From a virus, in IMG/VR virus record IMGVR_UViG_3300033153_006744, positions 26,495 through 90,494 of that record: a stretch of 64,000 nucleotides of DNA. The stretch is one strand, 5' to 3'. This document shows positions 27,362 to 35,871 of this stretch, one piece after another (positions within the stretch are counted from its first letter, which is position 1; each line of letters begins with the position of its first letter). Below the pieces are notes generated by a model. It made no database searches and was not told the origin of the DNA. It saw nothing but the letters and a program-made list of their open reading frames with translations. Position numbers and translations under genes: made by a program.

Positions 27362-28550
27362 TTTCTTTAACTCCAATAAAAGCTAGGATATCTTTTTTGT
27401 TTTTCTCTATATGCCTTAAGTATAAATTATTTGCATTTTCAGGAATTGTCAACTCTGACAAATCTATTTCAGATGAACCAGTTGCAAACATTCCGCCAAT
27501 AAACGGATTTTCTTTAAAAAGAATTAATGCATGCCAGAAGGCCGAAACAGATAATTCATTAAAATCCATCATTCTAAAGCCATGATTGAACTGAGTTCCT
27601 TTTGCAAAAACTTCATATTCATACTTCATATGAGTTGGGTTTTCATCTTTTTTGTCTTTTATCGCCTTTATTGATATATTCTTTTCATCTTTAGAGCTAT
27701 CTTTTCTGCTTTGAAAAATCATGTCCAAGTAAGACCAGAATGAGTTAATTCCTGTTTTCAACTCCACGCATTTAGGATATGCAAAACCAACAGATAATTG
27801 ACCTTCTATTGTCATGTTGCCTATTGCACTGCCAAAAACACCAAGCATTGGAATGCTATCTATTAGCTTTTCTCTTTTTTCTAAGTCCTCATATAGGGTA
27901 GACTCGGTCAAGGCTCCGCCAGTAAACAAAATATGATATAATTGTTTATCTATTTTTTTACATCCAACTCTTTTTAAGAAATCATACATCGCTAATCTTC
28001 TTAAGACGCCCCTAATGCTATTTCCAGATATACAAGGAATCAGCTCAAATGTTTTATTGTATGTTTTAAGTTTCTCTTTTTTTACATCTAATTTATGGTC
28101 TTTATCCTTGCTCTTCATTCTTAATAAAACAGTTATAGTGTGAGCCTCATCTCTAACTTTTGACAAAAACTCAACATCTGTTATTTGTTGTAGATAATTG
28201 AATGTTTTATCTTTTAAATCAGGCATTCTAACACCACATAAATCTGCAAATACTTCAAAAAATTGGAATCTATTTGAAGATGTTGCAGACCTTTTAATTT
28301 TTGAATATAGCTCATCCCATATTCCCATTAATCTCTTTCCTTTTATTTTGCTAAAGTCTATCTTAGAGTATATACTATAACAAACATCAACAATGATATT
28401 TCTAACATCATCATCTGAAAACGAGGTTAAAAAGTTCTCGTTTTTAACCATTATTTTCTGTCTCCTAAGCAGCTTTGTTGTTCCGTCTGTCTTATCGGAA
28501 CCCGTGTGAAGGAATGTTGTTCCAGTGAAATTGTAGTCAACTTTAATCAT
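27351..28550 (-). CDS. Csf2-like (Cas7-type RAMP) backbone protein
   Basis: A 399-residue protein with a Cas7/Csf2 signature. FELIPCISGNSIRGVLRRLA (residues 168-187) is the classic RAMP 'ISGN.lRG.lRR' motif. LGVFGSAIGNMTIEGQLSVG (236-255) matches the conserved 'lFG...G...i.g.l.vg' stretch. EVFAKGTQFNHGF (313-325) and ENPFIGGMFATGSSEIDL (347-364) are the 'GT.F' and 'iGG..a.G.G.v.l' blocks that follow. The length suits Csf2 with one insertion (about residues 285-305, Lys/Asp-rich). Such subunits polymerise along guide RNA. It is directly followed by a cysH-like gene, as in type IV-B. Alternative: another Cas7-family RAMP. Confidence 0.68.
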   Translation of the reverse strand: MIKVDYNFTGTTFLHTGSDKTDGTTKLLRRQKIMVKNENFLTSFSDDDVRNIIVDVCYSIYSKIDFSKIKGKRLMGIWDELYSKIKRSATSSNRFQFFEVFADLCGVRMPDLKDKTFNYLQQITDVEFLSKVRDEAHTITVLLRMKSKDKDHKLDVKKEKLKTYNKTFELIPCISGNSIRGVLRRLAMYDFLKRVGCKKIDKQLYHILFTGGALTESTLYEDLEKREKLIDSIPMLGVFGSAIGNMTIEGQLSVGFAYPKCVELKTGINSFWSYLDMIFQSRKDSSKDEKNISIKAIKDKKDENPTHMKYEYEVFAKGTQFNHGFRMMDFNELSVSAFWHALILFKENPFIGGMFATGSSEIDLSELTIPENANNLYLRHIEKNKKDILAFIGVKENEK

Positions 28551-28605
28551 GTTTACTCCTTATTTAAGTTTAAGCATTGGGCTAATGCCTTTTGATTTTC
28601 CTATA

Positions 28606-29034
28606 CTATTCTTTTAAAAAGTTTAAATGTGCATTCATTGCAAATCTTGAGCTAAAAGAAGTTTTATCTTTATTTATTTTGCCTAATTCGTTTACCCTTG
28701 CAACAGTAAGAATAAAATTAGAGTTAGATTTTCTAAATTTATTAAAATAAAAAACCTCTTCGGTTTCGTCATTTTTGAACATATGGAATTCTTCCTGTAA
28801 TCTTTCTAGCTCAGTTTTTTTAGACAATATTTTTAACAAGAAAATTCCGTCCTCTTTTAAAACAAGTTCAACGTTAAATTTGTCTTCTAGTTCTTCTTTC
28901 TCTACTCTAGTACATTCAGCTGCAATGCACTCAAATTTTTTAGCATTATTACTTAGAACAACTAAATCTTTGTTAGCTTTAAATATAGTTAAGTTTTTAA
29001 AGTTTTTTCTAATTTCATTATATAATTTTTTCAT
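28606..29034 (-). CDS. Unknown first gene of the cargo operon
   Basis: A 142-residue protein without a recognisable family. The N-terminus is basic and helical (MKKLYNEIRKNFKNL). A beta-type middle follows (FNVELVLKEDGIFLLKILS), then a charged helix (KTELERLQEEFHMFKND). A short beta tail ends in LTVARVNELGKI, then AMNAHLNFL. It lies under the strongest early-type promoter and 55 bp before the csf2-like gene; the gap contains a GCATT-AGCCC-AATGC hairpin and AAGGAG. Its size equals that of a Cas11 small subunit, but the mixed alpha/beta pattern argues against a Cas11 helical bundle. Confidence 0.55.
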   Translation of the reverse strand: MKKLYNEIRKNFKNLTIFKANKDLVVLSNNAKKFECIAAECTRVEKEELEDKFNVELVLKEDGIFLLKILSKKTELERLQEEFHMFKNDETEEVFYFNKFRKSNSNFILTVARVNELGKINKDKTSFSSRFAMNAHLNFLKE

Positions 29035-29060
29035 CTTAATCTCCTTTATTAATTTCTTTA

Positions 29061-29119
29061 GTTAAGACCCTTTCTTAACTCTATACATACATTATAATGC
29101 ATTTAAGAATAAATGTCAA
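29061..29119 (-). promoter_or_regulatory. Early-type promoter with leader hairpin, cargo operon
   Basis: Minus strand: consensus -35 TTGACA (29114-29119), 17-bp spacer, consensus -10 TATAAT (29091-29096). A hairpin GTTAAG-AAAGGGT-CTTAAC (29061-29079) begins about five bases after the predicted start near 29084. The AAAGGAG site for the gene at 29034 follows. The whole leader is nearly identical to that before 62116. Confidence 0.75.
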
Positions 29120-29197
29120 GCGAAAAGTAAATATAATTTAAGATAAAACAAAATCATGCGTAAGCTATTGTTATGATGCATTAAATGAAGTGATTTT

Positions 29198-29677
29198 TTA
29201 CGCTATGTCTTTTTTATTGAAAGATATTTCGACTAAGTTTCGTGTTGGATTAACAATGTCTATGCCAAAACCTGCATCAGATATATGCATTACAAATAAT
29301 TCAATTGTGCCAAAAGTTTTAACTGTTCTGCCAAACTTATCCTCTATTCTAACAAGCCTATCACCTATTCTTAAATCTATATTGTTGTCTGAATTAAGCA
29401 ACCCAGCCATTTCTATATCTCTATAGTGATGCAACAACATTAACATAGGCTTTATTTCTTGCCCTTTGTCCGTTATGATTGTTTTTTTAGGATTTTCATA
29501 AATCTGGCATCGCATCTTTATTTCTTCAGCTTCTTCAATTGTTTTAAATTTGGCAAGCCTACCGTCGTCAACCAATACAGGAGTTCCAAGCATAGGGTCA
29601 ACATTAGCAGTGTCATATTCAGTTTCATCTACTCTTTTATAAACAGCTTTGAATTGAAATATTAAGTCACCACGCAT
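29198..29677 (-). CDS. Neck/head-completion protein candidate
   Basis: A 159-residue protein at the end of the head gene row. It begins GDLIFQFKAVYKRVDETEY and has a beta-rich middle with IKMRCQIYENPKKTIITDKG and NIDLRIGDRLVRIEDKFG. This is the small-barrel layout typical of head-tail joining proteins (gp9/gp10-like or neck). No family can be fixed from sequence. It overlaps nothing and starts 1 bp after the upstream stop. It is the last virion gene before the cargo module, and the rest of the neck genes resume at 22206. Confidence 0.5.
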   Translation of the reverse strand: MRGDLIFQFKAVYKRVDETEYDTANVDPMLGTPVLVDDGRLAKFKTIEEAEEIKMRCQIYENPKKTIITDKGQEIKPMLMLLHHYRDIEMAGLLNSDNNIDLRIGDRLVRIEDKFGRTVKTFGTIELFVMHISDAGFGIDIVNPTRNLVEISFNKKDIA

Positions 29678-29678
29678 G

Positions 29679-30641
29679 TCAACACACCCTTGGAGGAGTC
29701 ATATATTTACCTAAGATAGCGTCAATAACCAGGTCTCCAGTGAAAACAGAAACATCTTCAGTATTATATTCAACTTCTTGGTCTTTAGTTTTCATTCTTT
29801 TCACATAACCAGTAACAATCTCATCATCTAAAACAGAAAATAGTTTACTCATTAATGTTAACCTGAGACAAGCTCTTTTAATCTGAGAAGGAATTAAACC
29901 CCAGGGAGCGCTACCCTCTTGAACTACCCCAAAAATTCCCTCAATAGATATTCGCTTGTAATTTTCTAGGTCAACATTATAGATTTCTATTTCTAATATT
30001 CTTCTAGCATCAGTTAGTCCAATTAGATTTAAATTATGAACTATTGCATCTTCATCATCAAAGAGAGCCTTAGAGTTGTCGTCATCCCAGAACTGACTAA
30101 TAAAAATACATGGATAATTTAAAAATAAAGTATTATAATCGCTTTCTATGTTGTCATAGATTAAATGTCTAGCTCCAAAAAACCAGCCTGTAATCTGCTC
30201 TATTTCTTGCATAGAAGCCTTAATTCCATCTAATATCTGTTGATTAGTTAAAGTTGTTGTTGGTATCTCAGCTTTTATATCCAAAACACCGCAATAAGCA
30301 TTTTCAACATTTTCATCTATGTCATCTAAAACTTCAAAGTATTCAAATTTTGTTCTAATATTATCAGGCCTATACTTATCTCCAACGCTATCAAGAAATT
30401 TATATGTATATATTATTTTGTATTTTCCTTCAGTAGCTGGAGCAGTAAAAGGTATCTGATATATATAGTCAGCTATTTCAGAACTTGTTAAAATAACTGG
30501 TGTCTCAGCAATAACTTCTGTTCCTGCTGAATCTTCTACCTTAAAGCTTAAATAATCAAGCTCTGGTCTTGTCCCTCCAGAAAGGACAGGACAAAACCAA
30601 AACATATCTGTTGTAGCTGTATCAGATTTAATAATTCTCAT
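29679..30641 (-). CDS. Head-tail connector/neck protein with N-terminal Ig-like domain
   Basis: A 320-residue protein. The N-terminal 110 residues read as an Ig-like beta domain (LDYLSFKVEDSAGTEVIAET... GKYKIIYTYKFLDSVGDK), rare in connectors. The remainder looks like a gp6/gp15-type connector (LTNQQILDGIKASMQEIEQI, a helix pair). ISIEGIFGVVQEGSAPWG with IPSQIKRACLRLTLMSKL forms the typical 'G..G......P..i..a...l....' end. Position two genes after the capsid supports adaptor function at the head vertex. Confidence 0.5.
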   Translation of the reverse strand: MRIIKSDTATTDMFWFCPVLSGGTRPELDYLSFKVEDSAGTEVIAETPVILTSSEIADYIYQIPFTAPATEGKYKIIYTYKFLDSVGDKYRPDNIRTKFEYFEVLDDIDENVENAYCGVLDIKAEIPTTTLTNQQILDGIKASMQEIEQITGWFFGARHLIYDNIESDYNTLFLNYPCIFISQFWDDDNSKALFDDEDAIVHNLNLIGLTDARRILEIEIYNVDLENYKRISIEGIFGVVQEGSAPWGLIPSQIKRACLRLTLMSKLFSVLDDEIVTGYVKRMKTKDQEVEYNTEDVSVFTGDLVIDAILGKYMTPPRVC

Positions 30642-30644
30642 TTT

Positions 30645-31148
30645 TTATTCCATTAAGTCAGCTAAGAATTTAGAACCTTCAATGCTATCACCCATTTTTC
30701 TTTGTCTTTTCATTCTTGTTTGGTCAAAGAACCCAACATCTAAGCTATTAACATCAACAGGATCTTTATCCCTAAGCTCTAAGCTTTGATTTTGTTTCCT
30801 AAGAACTTCTTCAACTGTAAATGCAAAGTCAAAGAATTGATCTACATATGCTCCTGTGCCTATTTTCTTGTTCTTAAGCTCTTCTTCATAGAACCACTTA
30901 GGAATCTTATACCATTTAGGCAAAGCACCAGTAAGCAAGTCAGAACCCCTAAAAATAACAGCTCCAGATCTCATCCACCTTTGGAAAGGATAACGAATCG
31001 GATCATAAACTTTCATTCTACAGAAATACACTTCTTTTTTAGGAAGCTTCTTTTCTTCTGCTTTTGTAACTTTCATTTCTCTTTTTACTTTTACTTCAGC
31101 AACAGCTTTTTTAACTTCTTTCACTGTTTTTTTTCTAGCTCTAGCCAT
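30645..31148 (-). CDS. Basic head-module protein of unknown function
   Basis: A 167-residue protein, strongly basic for the first 45 residues (ARARKKTVKEVKKAVAEVKV). A folded part follows with YFCRMKVYDPIRYPFQRWMR, GSDLLTGALPKWYKIPKWF and a C-terminal helical tail. The compact aromatic core suggests a small virion protein, probably a decoration or head-completion factor with a disordered N-terminal arm that could contact DNA or capsid. It follows the capsid gene directly (AGGAGTTAAC site). No family recognised. Confidence 0.5.
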   Translation of the reverse strand: MARARKKTVKEVKKAVAEVKVKREMKVTKAEEKKLPKKEVYFCRMKVYDPIRYPFQRWMRSGAVIFRGSDLLTGALPKWYKIPKWFYEEELKNKKIGTGAYVDQFFDFAFTVEEVLRKQNQSLELRDKDPVDVNSLDVGFFDQTRMKRQRKMGDSIEGSKFLADLME

Positions 31149-31160
31149 GTTAACTCCTAT

Positions 31161-32132
31161 TTATATTGTAACTCCATCAATTAAAACATTAGCTGGTTCT
31201 TCATTTAATTGCAAGTCTAATTTATATCTAGCAACAATTTTAAATGTTCCAGTATCAATGTCTTTGTCTGTTTCAACTGTAATGTTTTTCAAAATACCCA
31301 AGAAACAATTCATTTTATTTAATAAAACAACATCTGTTTCTGTTCCACCACCAAGCGTAATAGGCATATAATCAGATTGAATAACAGGAATACCATTGAT
31401 AATCATGCCATCAACACCTTTTAACAATGTAGCGTCGCCAAGTTGTGTTTCTCTTCCTTGCATTTCAGTCATATTTGTTAATTTAGTTCTTGCAGACTGG
31501 ATATAAAGTAAGTCTTGAGGTTTTAGATATTTTGGATCTAACAACTTTAAGATATTAGCATGTTCTTCTAAATCGAAATCAGCTATTGTTCCAGTGTTTG
31601 TTGTTATGATTTTCCTTAAACCATCCATAGTTTTTAACAATAGATAATCTGGATGCCCAGGATCTGTTGCAGTGTCACCATTAAGAATTAAATTATCAAT
31701 ATCTCTAGCAATGGCTTCAATAAGTTGATTTGTAACTGTTGTAATAAATCCATCTTTTTCAATGTTTTCTTCTATGTCTTCATAAGATAGAAATGTTGTT
31801 GCTCTTAATCTTTTTACATTAAATGTAACCTTTGATAAAGATGGTGATCTTCTGTTAGAAGACGTTGACCCTGTATATTCCTCATCTTCAACTGACACTG
31901 AACCAGTAAAACCCATTACAGGTATAGATTGTGTAATTGCCTTTAACGGAATAGTTCTAATCATTTTAGCTAAAACTGTTTTCTCAACTATTTTAGCCAT
32001 AAATTTTTGTAAATTATCTTGTTTAATTTCTCCACCAGCTGTTTCAATGTCACCAATTGACAAGTCAGCTTTCGTAACGAAATGTCCATTAATTAACTCA
32101 TTTGCTTTTGCTATCAAAACTTCTCTATTCAT
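31161..32132 (-). CDS. Major capsid protein (HK97-fold)
   Basis: A 323-residue HK97-type capsid protein. The N-arm and E-loop region shows KFMAKIVEKTVLAKMIRTIP, IPVMGFTGSVSVEDEEYTG and FNVKRLRATTFLSYEDIEEN. The spine-helix part FITTVTNQLIEAIARDIDN precedes LNGDTATDPGHPDYLLLKTM. The P/A-domain carries LKPQDLLYIQSARTKLTNM, GVDGMIINGIPVIQSDYMP and KDIDTGTFKIVARYKLDL. This is the order of HK97 folds of the PBSX/XkdG kind. It lies just after the protease and scaffold genes. A strong AGGAGGAAGG site suits high expression. Confidence 0.82.
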   Translation of the reverse strand: MNREVLIAKANELINGHFVTKADLSIGDIETAGGEIKQDNLQKFMAKIVEKTVLAKMIRTIPLKAITQSIPVMGFTGSVSVEDEEYTGSTSSNRRSPSLSKVTFNVKRLRATTFLSYEDIEENIEKDGFITTVTNQLIEAIARDIDNLILNGDTATDPGHPDYLLLKTMDGLRKIITTNTGTIADFDLEEHANILKLLDPKYLKPQDLLYIQSARTKLTNMTEMQGRETQLGDATLLKGVDGMIINGIPVIQSDYMPITLGGGTETDVVLLNKMNCFLGILKNITVETDKDIDTGTFKIVARYKLDLQLNEEPANVLIDGVTI

Positions 32133-32167
32133 AACCTTCCTCCTACTAATAAACCCTATTAATAATA

Positions 32168-32920
32168 TTAACCCTTATATTCGTCGCCTAAAATTTGCGG
32201 TAAATGATCACCAATACTCATTGTTCCCGTCATAATAAATCCTTCACTTTCTTTTTTTGCAACTACATTTTTTTTATCAACAGGAGCTGCGTTATCAGCT
32301 TTGCTTAATGCTGAAGGATTAGATTTTGTTAAATCAATTTTCTTGCTTAATTCTTCATTTTGTTTAGTTAAAGCTTCAATTTTTTCTTTTAATTCTGCTT
32401 TTTCTTTGTCTTCTTCCGTCTTTACAACAGGAGCAACCGTTTTTTCGTCTTTTTCTTTCAATTCGTCAAAGTTTTTAAGTAACCCGTCAATCTTTTCATT
32501 CATCATTTTAAATGCTACTTCAGGGTCAAAAGCTTTAGGTTCAGTTTCTGCTTTTACTGCAACATCAGCCTTAGGTTTATCTAATGCACCTTCTAGCTCT
32601 TTAATCATGCCATGTACAGCATCAACAGCGTTCTCTTTTTTGTCATCTATAACTTTCTCAATGTTTGCTTTTGTTAAAACTTCTTTTGCAAGACCTAGTG
32701 CTTGTGCAAATTCAATTTCAGTTCCTTTATTTTCTTTAAAGTCTTTAAAGGCTTTTTGCAACGCTTTCGCTGCATTATCTAACATGTTTTCAAAAAAACT
32801 ATCTTTGGGCTCAGTTCCTTTGTCACCTTTTACAAGTGCAAAATTTTCTCCATTAGCTCCTTTATCTACAAAAGAAACTTCAAGACCCAACAATTTCATT
32901 AACTCTTTAAAGTTTTCCAT
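32168..32920 (-). CDS. Capsid scaffold protein (XkdF/GPO-like, coiled coil)
   Basis: A 250-residue acidic and helical protein. The N-terminus GLEVSFVDKGANGENFALVK carries the 'V..VdkGAN...f.l.K' motif found in XkdF-type protease/scaffold proteins. The rest is Lys/Glu-rich with coiled coils (KALQKAFKDFKENKGTE; KAELKEKIEALTKQNEELSK) and a flexible tail. It lies between protease and capsid genes, as scaffolds do, and has the size of an internal core protein that the neighbouring protease would degrade. It shares the motif with the protease because such genes are often one ORF; here they are separate. Confidence 0.65.
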   Translation of the reverse strand: MENFKELMKLLGLEVSFVDKGANGENFALVKGDKGTEPKDSFFENMLDNAAKALQKAFKDFKENKGTEIEFAQALGLAKEVLTKANIEKVIDDKKENAVDAVHGMIKELEGALDKPKADVAVKAETEPKAFDPEVAFKMMNEKIDGLLKNFDELKEKDEKTVAPVVKTEEDKEKAELKEKIEALTKQNEELSKKIDLTKSNPSALSKADNAAPVDKKNVVAKKESEGFIMTGTMSIGDHLPQILGDEYKG

Positions 32921-32929
32921 TTCTTACTC

Positions 32930-34906
32930 CTACTTTATATATTTTATTCCACCGATAGAATACGAGTTTATCCTACCTTCCATTATACCAGCAATTATTT
33001 TTTTGTCAAACAATTTAGTGACTAATACCCAATCACCCTTTTTTATTTTATAATTTGATCCTGGATATGTAAAATTTGTTTGCGCTATATAACTTTGCAA
33101 AACACCAACCTGTTTTTGTTTGTCTAAAACTTTTGTATGTTGCAATGCCATGTGGGCATAATTCATTAACCAGTTTTCAGCGGTCTCTTTTACAACTTCT
33201 GGACTATATTTTTCACCTTGTTTGTCTACTACGCTTGGTCTTAAAACAACGCCAGCAACAGTTAGTTCTCCATTATCTCCAATAGCCTTACTCATTACAT
33301 CTATATTAATCTTTCCGTCTGATTTCGATGAGGTTAGTTTCCATAAATTATAAGCTGTTCTATTTAATTCATAATCATAATCGAATGCTTTTATTAAATA
33401 GCCAACCTTATCATTTTCGTTTTCTTCTTCAAAATCAGAAAAGCAATCAACATTATAGCTTATTATCTTAAAATCATCTTCTTTAACATCCTGATCAAAA
33501 GATTTTGACAATATTTCTGTCCATATATTGCTTTCTATCTTGTCACCTATAATCCCCTTGAACATTTTTCTTTGTTGTAAATATAAATCATCTCCATCTT
33601 TTTCAAAGACTTCAAATGCTGTTAGGTTGTTATTTTGATAAATTAAAGCAAAGTCTTTTTTGAATGGAGTATTTTTTAATTGTAACTGAGCCTTTATCAG
33701 CAAGCCAGTAACATTAGAACTTCCAGTTATGTCAATTTCTTTGTTTTCTTGAAACTGAAACATGCCATTTTCATTAATTATTAAATTATTAAAATCAAGT
33801 CCAACTGTTTTTAAATTAGCTTTTAATTTATTCTTTAACTCTAATCTCTTTGTATCATCTTCTATTGTCCAATATATGTATTCAGACGGAACTCTATCTT
33901 CAACTACTTTAGGCAACCCAGAAAAACCAAAAGGAGTAACTATGTCATCTTTAGTTAAAACATAAGGCTTTAGATTATTGCTAGTTTTTGAAACCCATTC
34001 ACCTTTTTCATTTATTCTAAAAAACAATCTACCATTTAAATCTTTTCCTTCAGCGAAATATTCAACATAATCATTTGATTTATATCCACATTCTACAGTG
34101 CATGCACCAGCAACAACAGCTTTTTCAAACTGATTAGATTCTCTTCTATAGTTGTTAGTTGTATCGTTGAAAGGTAATGATCTAACTCCATTTTGAAGAG
34201 GCTTAAACCACTTGTTCCCTTCTTCACTAAAATTTTCAGCTATATAAGGCATGTCTACATTGTTCTTGGGAATGCTATTAGGCTTATTGTATAAGTACCA
34301 ACTAGCAACATTGGCATCATCTTTTACATTAGGTAAGATATAATTAAGTAAAGTCTTGTATTCTTCTGGTGTGCCTATAACTTGTAATAAGCCATCTAAT
34401 TTACCTTTGAAATAAACTTCAACTGAATTACTGTCTAATGTTGCCTTGCTCATTATATCTCGCTGGAAATCATCCCATTTTTTAGGAGCTATAATTTGCG
34501 TATCATCCATTAACGACATTCTAATTCCATCTAAAATCATTATGCTATTTTCAAGTACATTCATGTTAAAATCATATTCGTTTAATTCACCATTCTTGTT
34601 AGCTAAAAAATCAACAATATAAGCTAATTTTTCAAGATAAAATTGCTTTTGCTCAGCTATAGATAATGAATAAAACTTAACATCCCTATCATTATCTGAT
34701 AAAATAAAACTTTCTTCACAATCATCAGGCCTAACTATTAAGTTGTTATATAAATATCTAAGGGTGTCATCTGCTCTCAAGATAAGTATCTTTATGAAAG
34801 CCAACTTTTCACTTTGAGAATTGTTGTTTATCCAGTTCTCAATTAAAAATTCCTCTAAACCATAAATTGCGTATAGTTGCGTAATATACTTTCTTAATGT
34901 TTCCAT
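32930..34906 (-). CDS. Prohead protease, XkdF-like, with long N-terminal extension
   Basis: A 658-residue protein. Only the last 125 residues look like an XkdF-type prohead protease: VAGVVLRPSVVDKQGEKYSP, YAHMALQHTKV with the likely catalytic His, then VGVLQSYIAQT (Ser) and GDWVLVTKLFDKKIIAGIME ending NSYSIGGIKY. The other 530 residues are not part of that family. They begin with a helical N-terminus and include NKWFKPLQNGVRSLPFNDTT, AVVAGACTVECGYKSNDYVE and a mixed alpha/beta region. Typical XkdF proteins are around 300-350 residues, so the extension is odd. It is preceded by the Mu F-like gene and AGGAG. Confidence 0.65.
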   Translation of the reverse strand: METLRKYITQLYAIYGLEEFLIENWINNNSQSEKLAFIKILILRADDTLRYLYNNLIVRPDDCEESFILSDNDRDVKFYSLSIAEQKQFYLEKLAYIVDFLANKNGELNEYDFNMNVLENSIMILDGIRMSLMDDTQIIAPKKWDDFQRDIMSKATLDSNSVEVYFKGKLDGLLQVIGTPEEYKTLLNYILPNVKDDANVASWYLYNKPNSIPKNNVDMPYIAENFSEEGNKWFKPLQNGVRSLPFNDTTNNYRRESNQFEKAVVAGACTVECGYKSNDYVEYFAEGKDLNGRLFFRINEKGEWVSKTSNNLKPYVLTKDDIVTPFGFSGLPKVVEDRVPSEYIYWTIEDDTKRLELKNKLKANLKTVGLDFNNLIINENGMFQFQENKEIDITGSSNVTGLLIKAQLQLKNTPFKKDFALIYQNNNLTAFEVFEKDGDDLYLQQRKMFKGIIGDKIESNIWTEILSKSFDQDVKEDDFKIISYNVDCFSDFEEENENDKVGYLIKAFDYDYELNRTAYNLWKLTSSKSDGKINIDVMSKAIGDNGELTVAGVVLRPSVVDKQGEKYSPEVVKETAENWLMNYAHMALQHTKVLDKQKQVGVLQSYIAQTNFTYPGSNYKIKKGDWVLVTKLFDKKIIAGIMEGRINSYSIGGIKYIK

Positions 34907-34914
34907 TTTAACTC

Positions 34915-35871
34915 CTATAAGACTGGCAATAATGTTGATCTACATCTATGATGAGCAGGTGGCAAATTAAGTCCATAACTTTCAATCATGCTCATATTTA
35001 CACCTGTTTTGCTATTACCTATGTTAATTGTATTGTTATTTACTTTAACCTTGAAATTAATTGATTTATCTCTGGCTGCAGTTTGTCTAACAAAAGGGCT
35101 TTTCTCAAGCAATTCTTCACCTGTCATGCCCATTTCTTCATCTATTCTGTTAACTCCAGCAGCTACACTAAACCTTCTGCCATTCATGAATTGACAATAA
35201 TTTGTTGTTGCCTCATCTAAAACGGATGTATATTCATAAAATTCAACTCCAGCTTGACCATAAGTCATTATTTCTGAATAATTTTGAGACTTTGCAACCG
35301 CATTTGAAGCTACAACTTCAAAGTATTTCTTTTGATTTTTAGAGTAACTTCCTGTTATTTCCTTTTCTAATGCCCTTCTAATCGTGTTTATACCTAAGCC
35401 CTTATCAAGTCCTTTTTGTATAATCTTCTGTGCTTTACTGGACATGCTTTTGTTTATAGTTCCCATGTTGTCTTTTATAAAGAAAGATGATGTGCTTGAT
35501 ATATGCTTAACAACATTTTGGTCTTTTTGATCCCAGCTTGTTTTAGTGTTTAATAATTTAGCTGTTATTGTTTTGTTTCTTTTAAATAACGCTTGGGAAA
35601 AAGAATGTATAATATTAAAAGACATGTTCTCTATTTTTGTATTGTTTTCTTCTGTAGATCTATTAAATAAAGTTTCAAAAGAATTCATTATGGCAGTTAG
35701 TTGTCCAGTAGTCATTTTAGTGTAATTATATCTTTTCAGCTCCCTTATTATATCTTTTTCATTTTGTGTTGTAAGCACACGTGTATTTCTCATTATTTTA
35801 TTAGTCAGTCTTCTGTATAAAATATCGTAAGTTTGTTTGATGTATAGTCTATTCTTTTTCTCTATTGACAT
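34915..35871 (-). CDS. Minor head protein, Mu F/SPP1 gp7-like
   Basis: A 318-residue protein with the C-terminal signature of the phage Mu F/SPP1 gp7 head morphogenesis family. It has VASNAVAKSQNYSEIMTYGQ, VLDEATTNYCQFMNGRRFS, and PPAHHRCRSTLLPVL at the end, the 'LPP.HHrCRs...Pv' block. The N-terminal half is helical. Such proteins are packaged in the prohead and may be injected with DNA. The gene starts 23 bp inside the portal gene. It is followed by the protease gene. Confidence 0.8.
   Translation of the reverse strand: MSIEKKNRLYIKQTYDILYRRLTNKIMRNTRVLTTQNEKDIIRELKRYNYTKMTTGQLTAIMNSFETLFNRSTEENNTKIENMSFNIIHSFSQALFKRNKTITAKLLNTKTSWDQKDQNVVKHISSTSSFFIKDNMGTINKSMSSKAQKIIQKGLDKGLGINTIRRALEKEITGSYSKNQKKYFEVVASNAVAKSQNYSEIMTYGQAGVEFYEYTSVLDEATTNYCQFMNGRRFSVAAGVNRIDEEMGMTGEELLEKSPFVRQTAARDKSINFKVKVNNNTINIGNSKTGVNMSMIESYGLNLPPAHHRCRSTLLPVL

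Noticed and set aside
28606-29034. Cas11-like small subunit
   Set aside because: Size fits, but the mixed strand and helix pattern does not resemble a helical bundle; left as unknown.
29120-29197. Rho-independent terminator after the last head gene
   Set aside because: Short complementary pieces (GCGTAA/TTACGC, ATCAT/ATGAT) exist, but stems are weak and the T-tract is broken; not strong enough to list.
32301-33053. Long plus-strand open frame opposite the scaffold gene
   Set aside because: The minus-strand scaffold has a good start, codon pattern and family motif. The plus-strand frame is a mirror of its Lys/Glu-rich codons (Ser/Phe/Leu-rich) with no ribosome binding site.
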